DNA of 11,045 nucleotides from Litoreibacter sp. (GTDB lineage: Bacteria > Pseudomonadota > Alphaproteobacteria > Rhodobacterales > Rhodobacteraceae), in assembly GCA_013042765.1 (NCBI GenBank), contig JABDPP010000096.1, forward strand, positions 1 through 11,045, in the 5' to 3' direction. The notes below the pieces were generated by a model. The model was not told the origin of the DNA. It did not search any database and was given only the letters and a program-made list of their open reading frames with translations. This document shows positions 6,944 through 11,045 of this stretch, one piece after another (position 1 is the first letter of the stretch; each line of letters opens with the position of its first letter). The position numbers and the translations under genes are program-made.

Positions 6944-7468
6944 TTATTTGCGGAAACTGTCGAGCGAAACGACTTCAGCGTCGCCGGCTTTTTCAGGTTT
7001 CGCCTCATTCTCCGGCTCATCGGCGTTGGAGGCCGCTTTCTTGTTGCCGTTCAGGGCAATCTCGGTGAGGTCCAGTTCCGGATGATCGGCGATGTCGGTG
7101 TCTTCGACTTCTTCGTCGTGGCTCTCGAAGCGCAGGCCAAACTCGACCGACGGATCGACGAAGGTGCGGATCGCATCGAACGGGATCACCAGCGGTTCCG
7201 GGCTGTCGCCGAAATTCAGGGTGATCTGGAAACTGTCGGGGGCCACGTAGAGATCCTCGAACCAGTTCTGCACCACGATTGTCATTTCTTCAGGGTAGCG
7301 GTCGAACAGCCAGTCGGCCATTTCAACGTCCGGGTGCTGGGTGTCGAAAGTAATGAAGAAATGGTGCTCGCCGGGCAACCCGTTTTCTGCGACGTCGCTC
7401 AACACCTCGGCAATCAGCGCGCGCATGGCGCGGTGCATCATGTTGCCGTAATTGATGGTGCTGGACAT
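6944..7468 (-). CDS. sspB: SspB-family ClpXP adaptor (alphaproteobacterial type)
   Basis: SspB binds the front half of the ssrA degradation tag and tethers tagged proteins to the ClpX unfoldase for degradation. The product has 174 residues from the ATG at 7468, where the family-typical N terminus MSSTINYGNMMHRAMRALI begins; the open frame up to 7570 is a GC-rich extension without homology. The tag-binding domain covers roughly residues 5-115: HHFFITFDTQHPDVEMADWL, a TIVVQNWFEDL strand, FQITLNFGDSPEPLVIPFDAI and VEFGLRFE. A low-complexity acidic linker follows (about 120-162), and the C terminus VVSLDSFRK is the short ClpX-binding motif. The ribosome binding site is weak. The gene lies downstream of ssrA, which encodes its target tag, and upstream of fumC, both on the same strand. 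Assignment is firm from domain order and the C-terminal motif. Confidence 0.95.
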   Translation of the reverse strand: MSSTINYGNMMHRAMRALIAEVLSDVAENGLPGEHHFFITFDTQHPDVEMADWLFDRYPEEMTIVVQNWFEDLYVAPDSFQITLNFGDSPEPLVIPFDAIRTFVDPSVEFGLRFESHDEEVEDTDIADHPELDLTEIALNGNKKAASNADEPENEAKPEKAGDAEVVSLDSFRK

Positions 7469-7499
7469 GCGAGGACCCCAGGTTCCGACGTTCGGTCTG

Positions 7500-7528
7500 A
7501 GCATAATGGATTCGCGGGTGATGGAAAG
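7500..7528 (-). promoter_or_regulatory. Weak candidate promoter of sspB
   Basis: On the - strand CTTTCC (7528-7523), 17 bases, TATGCT (7505-7500) could drive sspB with a short leader of about 25 bases. Only the -10 box is reasonable, so this is a low-confidence suggestion. No intrinsic terminator is evident between ssrA and sspB, so readthrough is also possible. Confidence 0.22.
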
Positions 7529-7629
7529 AGGGGCGCGGCGGGTTTTGTCATCGGACGCGCGGCGCATCATGCGGCCTTTGAGCCAAACCTTTTGGTGGCG
7601 GCGTTGGTGTGGTGCGGGGGAATGGTGAA

Positions 7630-7940
7630 ATGCAGGCTTCTGTTGCCAGGTGCCTGCGAACCCCGCCTATGGCGGCTAGGCCATAGGGCTTAAGTTTTCG
7701 ATCTTACGCACAGCTTACGCTGCGAGTGCGACCGGAGCTTTGTTGTCATTTGCAACTAGCTTAAGTGAACCGATAACGGTGGTATCTCACCGAGACAAAG
7801 CTAACCCCTTTAGACGTCCGTCGATCCTGTTTCGACCCCATGACTGCCAAATGAGCAGGTTATTGGTGGAGTCGCCGGGTACCGCCCCCGGGTCCGATCC
7901 GCTTATTACGAGCGCGTTTATGTCCATAGCCCCTAAAGGC
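7630..7940 (-). ncRNA. ssrA: tmRNA, circularly permuted two-piece form (ssrA)
   Basis: tmRNA rescues stalled ribosomes: it is charged with alanine, then read as mRNA to add a degradation tag. The gene has the permuted alphaproteobacterial order, acceptor piece first. The acceptor piece runs from about 7940 to the encoded CCA at 7866-7864. A 24-base segment (7863-7840) follows that processing should remove. The coding piece then starts with GGGGTCG at 7839 and the conserved GGATCGACGG. GGGGTCG (7839-7833) pairs fully with CGACTCC (7874-7868), with a G-U at the third pair, the alanine identity element. CCTTTAG (7939-7933) pairs with CTAAAGG (7813-7807), joining the two pieces. After TAGTT, the resume codon GCA (7753) opens the tag reading frame ANDNKAPVALAA, stop TAA at 7717-7715. 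Hairpins at 7687-7666 and 7657-7632 follow. The 5' end is set from the promoter; the 3' end is approximate, within about 20 bases. Confidence 0.95.
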
Positions 7941-7946
7941 AGTCGC

Positions 7947-7975
7947 AATATAGGCATGCGGGACGCGTGTTGCAA
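7947..7975 (-). promoter_or_regulatory. ssrA promoter
   Basis: On the - strand TTGCAA (7975-7970), a 17-base spacer and TATATT (7952-7947) form the best sigma70-type promoter in the window. The predicted start near 7940 gives an acceptor RNA of about 77 bases ending at the encoded CCA, which agrees with the usual size of that piece. The -35 box is part of the palindrome TGCAATTGCA (7971-7980). Confidence 0.7.
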
Positions 7976-7982
7976 TTGCAGT

Positions 7983-8018
7983 GGCCTCCGGCGGGAATAT
8001 TTTTACCAAGATGAGGCC
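7983..8018. repeat. Roseobacter-type 3'-end element (CCTCCGGCGGGAATATTTTT) with flanking inverted repeat
   Basis: The + strand string CCTCCGGCGGGAATATTTTT begins at 7985/7986 and is flanked by GGCCTC (7983-7988) and GAGGCC (8013-8018), which pair perfectly. The stop codon of the DUF4345-like gene (8003-8005) lies inside it. I remember very similar strings at the 3' ends of many Rhodobacteraceae genes, so this is probably one copy of a dispersed element acting in termination or RNA stability. The copy number cannot be judged from one window. Confidence 0.5.
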
Positions 8019-8368
8019 GGCAGGTTCGCGGCAATGAGCCAGACGGCGAGTGCGGCCTCGATCGCGAAATAGAGGAAGGCTTTACGCAGCGGCGGGCTGT
8101 CGAGAAAGAGCGAGGTGGCGCGGCCCAGCGCGGCGCCTGAATATGCAACGCCCATCATCACGTAAGCCTCTGGCGCGCCGAGGATCAGGCAGAAGAGGCC
8201 GATTGCCACGAAGAGGCAGCCGACGGAGGCGCGGATCTCCGACAGGCCCATATGCGAGCCGCCATCCTCGAGGTCCAGCGCGCCCATGGTGAAGCGGGGG
8301 GCGAGAAACCCGAAGGCGCCAAAGCCGATGGTCAGCAGGGCGGCAATAATATTCAGCGTGTCGATCAT
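8003..8368 (-). CDS. DUF4345-like small integral membrane protein
   Basis: The 121-residue product is a four-segment membrane protein: hydrophobic stretches at about residues 4-24, 46-65, 68-88 and 97-116. The polar loop between the first two contains GLSEIRASVGCLFVAIGLF, and after the third comes GAALGRATSLFLD. The pattern SEIRA-GGLF and GAALGR-SL-D is what I associate with DUF4345, a family of unknown function; the assignment is from memory. No Shine-Dalgarno is seen before the ATG at 8368. A -10-like TATATG (8381-8376) ends 7 bases before the ATG, which would give a leaderless transcript. The gene follows the membrane protein gene at 8443-9096 on the same strand with a 74-base gap containing an inverted repeat. 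The last codons lie in the repeat element at 7983-8018. Confidence 0.8.
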   Translation of the reverse strand: MIDTLNIIAALLTIGFGAFGFLAPRFTMGALDLEDGGSHMGLSEIRASVGCLFVAIGLFCLILGAPEAYVMMGVAYSGAALGRATSLFLDSPPLRKAFLYFAIEAALAVWLIAANLPASSW

Positions 8369-8375
8369 GGAAGGT

Positions 8376-8413
8376 CATATAGGGCGGGAGCGCGCAAAAG
8401 CACCAGTTGCGCG
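8376..8413 (-). promoter_or_regulatory. Inverted repeat and -10-like box upstream of the DUF4345-like gene
   Basis: CGCGCAA (8391-8397) and TTGCGCG (8407-8413) are a perfect 7-base inverted repeat with a 9-base centre. On the - strand TATATG (8381-8376) follows 9 bases after it and 7 bases before the ATG. The repeat occupies the place of a -35 region, so an operator or activator site is one reading; a terminator hairpin of the upstream gene is another, though no T-run follows. Confidence 0.35.
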
Positions 8414-8442
8414 GGTGGTAATTGCTGGGGCGCTTTGCCGGT

Positions 8443-9096
8443 TCAGGTTCCCAGAAGCACGACAGCCAGGGGCACCGGCAGAACCGCAATCAGGATCGTG
8501 AGCAGGAACGGTAGCGGGGCAAAGAGCCGGCTGAGGCCTGCGGCCATCGCGATACCTCCGCCGCCGCCGATCAGGGCGCTGCCCGGCAAATTGATGAGCA
8601 GGGCGAGGGCCACGTACCGGTTGCGCAGAAGGAACGGAATGAGACGTTTGTCGGTTCGGCTGACCAGCGCCTCCAGCCATTCCTTTTCACTGAGATCCTC
8701 CTGCTGTCGTGCAAAGGCCGCGGCCCGCCGCAGGCCAAGTTTGGCGAGGATCGTGACGAGGACCGTGGGAACGATCATCCTGCCAGCGGAATAGGCGACG
8801 CTCAGACCCGCAACTGTAGCGAAATATACGATCGCCGCGACCTTGACCCCAAACAGGCTGAGCAGGGTCATGCCGATCTCCGCGCCGGGAACGAAGGGGA
8901 TGGCGATCAGCACGACGTAAAGCGCGGTGCTCACGAGGATGAACTTGCGGATCATGGCTTCGCCTGTCGGGGTTGCGTCCAGCGACAGGGCCATGGTGAT
9001 ATATTGCACGCCGTAATTGGCGGTCAGAATGAGCGCGATCAGGGCGATGAGAACGAGCGCGATGCGCAAGAACACCGGAAGAGCAGGGCGCGCCAT
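8443..9096 (-). CDS. Polytopic membrane protein, possibly DedA/VTT-like
   Basis: From the ATG at 9096 the product has 217 residues and about six membrane segments: roughly 8-27, 50-69, 74-96, 100-120, 160-180 and 192-215. The segments carry IPFVPGAEIGMTLLSLFG (66-83) and RNRYVALALLINLPGSALIGGGGGI at 158-182. These F-PG-E and N-PG--IGGGGGI motifs recall the paired re-entrant motifs of DedA/VTT proteins (lipid scramblase or transporter superfamily), but this is a faint resemblance. A soluble charged loop lies at 121-157 (QQEDLSEKEWLEAL). The start choice matters: an in-frame GTG at 9180 adds 28 residues that are Pro/Arg-rich with no membrane features, and AGGAGG is only one base from it. The ATG at 9096 overlaps the stop of a possible 25-codon leader ORF (TAATG). 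Function unknown. Confidence 0.8.
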   Translation of the reverse strand: MARPALPVFLRIALVLIALIALILTANYGVQYITMALSLDATPTGEAMIRKFILVSTALYVVLIAIPFVPGAEIGMTLLSLFGVKVAAIVYFATVAGLSVAYSAGRMIVPTVLVTILAKLGLRRAAAFARQQEDLSEKEWLEALVSRTDKRLIPFLLRNRYVALALLINLPGSALIGGGGGIAMAAGLSRLFAPLPFLLTILIAVLPVPLAVVLLGT

Positions 9097-9173
9097 TATC
9101 GGCCAGCCGTTGCGGCGGGGCTGGTCGCGCTTAGGGTGGCGGCCTGCAGCACGGGGCGGGGTCTTCGGGACAA
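9096..9173 (-). CDS. Possible 25-codon leader ORF coupled to the membrane protein gene
   Basis: A perfect AGGAGG (9185-9180) is followed after 6 bases by TTG (9173-9171). This opens a 25-codon frame that ends in TAA at 9098-9096 and overlaps the ATG of the next gene as TAATG. The peptide begins SRRPRPVLQAATLS after the start and is rich in Ala, Arg, Pro and Thr; I know no such family. The best ribosome binding site of the area therefore points at this short frame, not at the membrane protein, which could be translated by reinitiation. Alternatives are that the site serves an extended GTG start at 9180 or a frameshift in sequencing. Confidence 0.35.
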   Translation of the reverse strand: MSRRPRPVLQAATLSATSPAATAGR

Positions 9174-9195
9174 GGCACACCTCCTGATGTGCGCA

Positions 9196-9223
9196 ACTGT
9201 AGCGACGCGGGGCACAAAGCCAA
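9196..9223 (-). promoter_or_regulatory. Possible promoter of the leader ORF and membrane protein gene
   Basis: On the - strand TTGGCT (9223-9218), 16 bases, TACAGT (9201-9196) match the sigma70 boxes at four positions each. RNA would start near 9189, just before AGGAGG. It lies in the 77-base gap after the GntR gene, so the membrane protein genes need not depend on the regulator's promoter. Confidence 0.3.
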
Positions 9224-9262
9224 ATGGTATATGGGGGGACGCCCGAACGTATGCGGCTTTGC

Positions 9263-9991
9263 TTATGCGCCGGCGCGGCGCGCCATCACGTCTTGCGCCA
9301 ATTCGATCGTGTAGTTTTCGAGATCTATCAGGGCCGCATCCGCCCCTTTGGGATCGCGGGCCTCAATCGCGTCGGCGATGTTGCCATGCAGGGTGATTAT
9401 CCTGACGCGTGAACGGGCGGTGAAGGTGATCATGTTCATCAACGGTTGCATGGCTTCCACGGCGCCGGCCAGTTGGTAGGAGAGGACCGGGTTGCCCGCT
9501 CCGTCGACCAAGGCGCGGTGGAAGGCCACATCGGAGGCGCAGAAGGCCTCGTCGCTGAGTCCCTCCTGGGTCTGGCGATGGATCTCGGCGCGCATGGTGG
9601 CGAGGTGGTCGGCGTTGCGCCGGCGGGCCGAGAGGGGCGCGCAGGCGCGTTCCAGCGCGTAGCGGGCTTCGCAGGCGGTGGCGAAACTGACCGCGTTCAT
9701 CGACAAAAGGAGCGTCGAGGTTGTGATCTGCTGGCCGTAGGCGTCTTCAAAGGTGAGACGGTTGACGAAAGCGCCACCGGTTGCGCCGCGCTGGGTGCGG
9801 ATCAGGCTCTGGGCGGCAAGCCGTTTGAGCGCCTCCCGCACGGTCGGGCGGGACACGTCGAAATGCTCGCTCAACTCCGCCTCGGACGGGAGGCGTTCGT
9901 CGACGATCAGGTCGCCCTTGATGATGGCATCACGGATCGCCTGCGCGATTTGCGCAGAAAGATCTTTTGAACTGTTCGGATCAATTTTCAT
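9263..9991 (-). CDS. GntR-family transcriptional regulator, FadR subfamily (FCD domain)
   Basis: The 242-residue protein has the two-domain layout of the FCD group of GntR regulators, which respond mostly to small carboxylates. Residues 8-76 form the winged helix-turn-helix, with LPSEAELSEHFDVSRPTVREALKRLAAQSLI (34-64) as the operator-reading core and the wing TQRGATGGAFV. From about 95 to 235 is the helical FCD domain. Asp154 and His158 (SDVAFH) and His202 (LHGNI) match three metal-binding positions; the fourth, usually His, appears to be Asp223 in DLENY. Several members of this subfamily regulate sugar-acid or organic-acid use. No Shine-Dalgarno precedes the ATG at 9991, and a -10-like box ends 9 bases upstream, so the mRNA may be leaderless. 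Twin operator-like sites lie immediately upstream, in the gap shared with the divergent DUF2182 gene, suggesting autoregulation and perhaps control of that operon. The effector cannot be told. Confidence 0.94.
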   Translation of the reverse strand: MKIDPNSSKDLSAQIAQAIRDAIIKGDLIVDERLPSEAELSEHFDVSRPTVREALKRLAAQSLIRTQRGATGGAFVNRLTFEDAYGQQITTSTLLLSMNAVSFATACEARYALERACAPLSARRRNADHLATMRAEIHRQTQEGLSDEAFCASDVAFHRALVDGAGNPVLSYQLAGAVEAMQPLMNMITFTARSRVRIITLHGNIADAIEARDPKGADAALIDLENYTIELAQDVMARRAGA

Positions 9992-9992
9992 T

Positions 9993-10016
9993 TGTCAGAC
10001 ATTTAAAAGTCTGACA
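9993..10016. promoter_or_regulatory. Twin operator-like sites for the adjacent GntR regulator
   Basis: TGTCAGAC (9993-10000) and GTCTGACA (10009-10016) form a perfect inverted repeat with an 8-base spacer. Each half also contains a short palindrome, GTC-A-GAC and GTC-T-GAC, with centres 15 bases apart, so they can be read as two separate sites. GTC-N-GAC is the known core of FadR-subfamily operators. The first site lies 2 bases before the GntR start codon, so autorepression is likely; the same sites lie 38-60 bases before the divergent DUF2182 ATG. Confidence 0.75.
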
Positions 10017-10028
10017 TTTGATTTGCAA
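10001..10028 (-). promoter_or_regulatory. Possible GntR gene promoter overlapping the operator sites
   Basis: On the - strand TTGCAA (10028-10023), 16 bases, TTAAAT (10006-10001) give four of six matches in each box, with the same -35 sequence as the ssrA promoter. One operator core sits in the spacer and the other between the -10 box and the start codon, the usual arrangement for autorepression. Confidence 0.35.
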
Positions 10029-10053
10029 GAAGTGAGTCGAGGGAGTCCCCGCA

Positions 10054-10845
10054 ATGTCCGGAGTTGCAAGGTCAGTGTTATGGCTGGGCTTTTTTGCCGC
10101 GATCCTCGCCGCCTGGTGGGTCATGTTCTCGATGGCCCAGATGGCGGGCGTGGATTTCATCGGGCGGCCCGTTGCCATGAGTTCAGGAATGTCGGGCGGA
10201 ATGTCCGGCGACATGGGCGGCATGCCGATGATGCAGATGACGACCTTCGGAACCCTTTTCCCGATGTGGGCGATCATGATGGCCGCGATGATGCTGCCGA
10301 CGCTGGTGCCGACGCTGCGCAGCTATGAAGACCTGATGTCGAGTGCAAACGGCACCCGCGCCGGCTGGCTGGGGGTCGTTCTGGGCTACTTCATCGTCTG
10401 GGTAGTTTTTGCCGCGTTGATTGCCGTGGCACAGACCGGGCTGATGCGTTCGGGTCTGATCGACGCGATGGGCATTGCCAGTTCTTTGTGGTTCGCGGGC
10501 GCGCTGCTCATCGTCGTGGGGCTGTTTCAGTTCTCCCGGGTCAAAGCGGTTTGCCACGGCGTGTGCCACGCCCCGATGCAGTATTTCCTGGGCCATTGGC
10601 GCACAGGGGCCGTCGGCGGTCTGCGCATGGGGCTTGGGCTGGGGGCGTTTTGCGTCGGCTGCTGCTGGGGTTTCATGGCGCTCGGTTTTGTCGGTGGCAC
10701 CATGAGCTTGTTGTGGATGGGCGCGGCAACCCTGTTTATGGTGATCGAGAAACTGCCCCAGATCGGACATTACGTGACAAAACCGATGGGTGTTGCTCTT
10801 ATTGCGGCCGGGCTGGGAACGGCCGGCTTCGGATTATTTGGATAA
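10054..10845 (+). CDS. DUF2182 family predicted metal-binding membrane protein
   Basis: The 263-residue inner-membrane protein has the DUF2182 pattern: an N-terminal membrane segment (8-29), MWAIMMAAMMLPTLVP (71-86), three further hydrophobic segments (105-128, 143-160, 188-215) and a C-terminal one (245-262). Conserved-looking metal-ligand residues are KAVCHGVCHAPMQYF (164-178; Cys167, His168, Cys171, His172) and FCVGCCWGFM (199-208; Cys200, Cys203, Cys204). The loop after the first segment is very Met-rich, with Met at 42, 46, 50, 54, 57, 59, 60 and 62, like copper-binding Met motifs. GAGGGAG lies about 8 bases before the ATG. The gene is followed after 19 bases by a DUF1326 gene, a pairing I know from other genomes. 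It is divergent from the GntR regulator. Family assignment is confident; the metal and the biochemical role are not known. Confidence 0.9.
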   Translation: MSGVARSVLWLGFFAAILAAWWVMFSMAQMAGVDFIGRPVAMSSGMSGGMSGDMGGMPMMQMTTFGTLFPMWAIMMAAMMLPTLVPTLRSYEDLMSSANGTRAGWLGVVLGYFIVWVVFAALIAVAQTGLMRSGLIDAMGIASSLWFAGALLIVVGLFQFSRVKAVCHGVCHAPMQYFLGHWRTGAVGGLRMGLGLGAFCVGCCWGFMALGFVGGTMSLLWMGAATLFMVIEKLPQIGHYVTKPMGVALIAAGLGTAGFGLFG

Positions 10846-10864
10846 ACGGGCGAGGGAGGCCGAA

Positions 10865-11045
10865 ATGGCAAAAAAGGAACGCAAACCTTCGGATCGGCTG
10901 CAGGTGATGCAGAAGATCGACAGTCGGATGAACCCGCGTCGCCGGCGCAAGGAGCCGACTGATTGGGAGATCAAGGGCGAACTTTTTCTGAACTGCTCTT
11001 GTACCGTGTTCTGCCCCTGCGTTGTGTCACTGGGTGCGCATCCTC
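10865..11045 (+). CDS. DUF1326 family protein, N-terminal part; 3' end outside window
   Basis: Only the first 60 codons are inside the window. GAGGGAGG (10852-10859) lies 5 bases before the ATG at 10865, 19 bases after the DUF2182 stop, so the two genes form an operon. The first 33 residues are strongly basic (MAKKERKPSD, NPRRRRKEPT) and look like an extension ahead of the domain. The domain then opens with WEIKGELFLNCSCTVFCPC: Cys44, Cys46, Cys50 and Cys52 make the CxCxxxCPC motif that marks DUF1326. The cysteines suggest metal or thiol chemistry. The function of the family is unknown to me; its repeated pairing with DUF2182 suggests a shared role. No signal peptide is seen, so a cytoplasmic protein is likely. 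Confidence 0.85.
   Translation, partial: MAKKERKPSDRLQVMQKIDSRMNPRRRRKEPTDWEIKGELFLNCSCTVFCPCVVSLGAHP

Noticed and set aside
7469..7570. N-terminal extension of sspB starting at 7570
   Set aside because: The SspB family N terminus begins at the ATG at 7468; the extra residues show no conservation pattern and contain the likely promoter.
7082..7693. Open frame on the + strand across sspB and the end of ssrA
   Set aside because: It runs antisense through sspB and into the tmRNA coding piece, both well supported on the other strand.
7880..7900. tRNA-like string GGTCCGATCC on the + strand near 7891
   Set aside because: It resembles a T-loop by chance; the acceptor stem, CCA, tag frame and promoter all place the RNA on the - strand.
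7740..8072. Open frames on both strands over the tmRNA and the end of the DUF4345-like gene
   Set aside because: The region is explained by ssrA, its promoter and the repeat element; the frames have no ribosome binding site or family resemblance.
9097..9180. GTG at 9180 as start of the membrane protein
   Set aside because: The AGGAGG is only one base away and the added residues are Pro/Arg-rich without a membrane or signal pattern; the ATG at 9096 immediately precedes the first membrane segment.
10183..10770. Open frame on the - strand opposite the DUF2182 gene
   Set aside because: It is a His/Gln/Arg-rich mirror of the Met/Cys-rich membrane protein, without a ribosome binding site or domain.

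Overview
The window looks like chromosomal DNA of an alphaproteobacterium of the Rhodobacteraceae/Roseobacter type. The strongest evidence is a circularly permuted two-piece tmRNA gene (ssrA) encoding the tag ANDNKAPVALAA. Supporting evidence is an alpha-type SspB, the gene set fumC-DUF4169-RHH, and uniformly GC-rich codon use. I see no insertion sequence, phage gene, CRISPR array, tRNA or rRNA. The only clearly AT-rich stretch is the gap at 4487-4780.

Layout, left part. The window opens inside the 3' half of a fused indolepyruvate:ferredoxin oxidoreductase gene (+), which faces a TusA-like sulfur carrier gene (-) with almost no gap. Divergent from the latter is a two-gene + strand operon with a 4-base ATGA overlap: a membrane-anchored alpha/beta-hydrolase-like protein and a complete cytochrome P450. 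An AT-rich gap with a perfect 19-bp palindrome follows, then an unrecognised 86-residue gene whose 3' end overlaps the next convergent gene.

Layout, middle. From 7940 down to 5023 everything lies on the - strand: ssrA, sspB, fumC, a 59-residue DUF4169 gene and an RHH_4 gene. ssrA makes the RNA that tags stalled nascent proteins. SspB is the adaptor that delivers such tagged proteins to ClpXP, so two parts of one quality-control pathway sit side by side. fumC is a TCA-cycle enzyme. The last two small genes overlap by 4 bases and probably belong to the fumC transcript.

Layout, right part. Also on the - strand are a DUF4345-like membrane protein, a six-segment membrane protein with faint DedA/VTT resemblance preceded by a possible 25-codon leader ORF, and a GntR/FCD regulator. 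The regulator is divergent from a DUF2182 membrane protein and a DUF1326 protein that runs off the window. The short divergent gap holds two GTC(A/T)GAC operator-like sites, so the regulator probably controls itself and perhaps the DUF2182-DUF1326 pair. That pair carries Met-rich and Cys/His-rich motifs suggesting metal handling.

Most of the window is ordinary core or near-core roseobacter sequence. The items most worth a second look are the tmRNA details, the operator gap at 9992-10053, the leader ORF at 9096-9173, the palindrome at 4541-4559 and the Met/Cys-rich DUF2182-DUF1326 pair. All homology statements rest on reading motifs by eye, not on searches.
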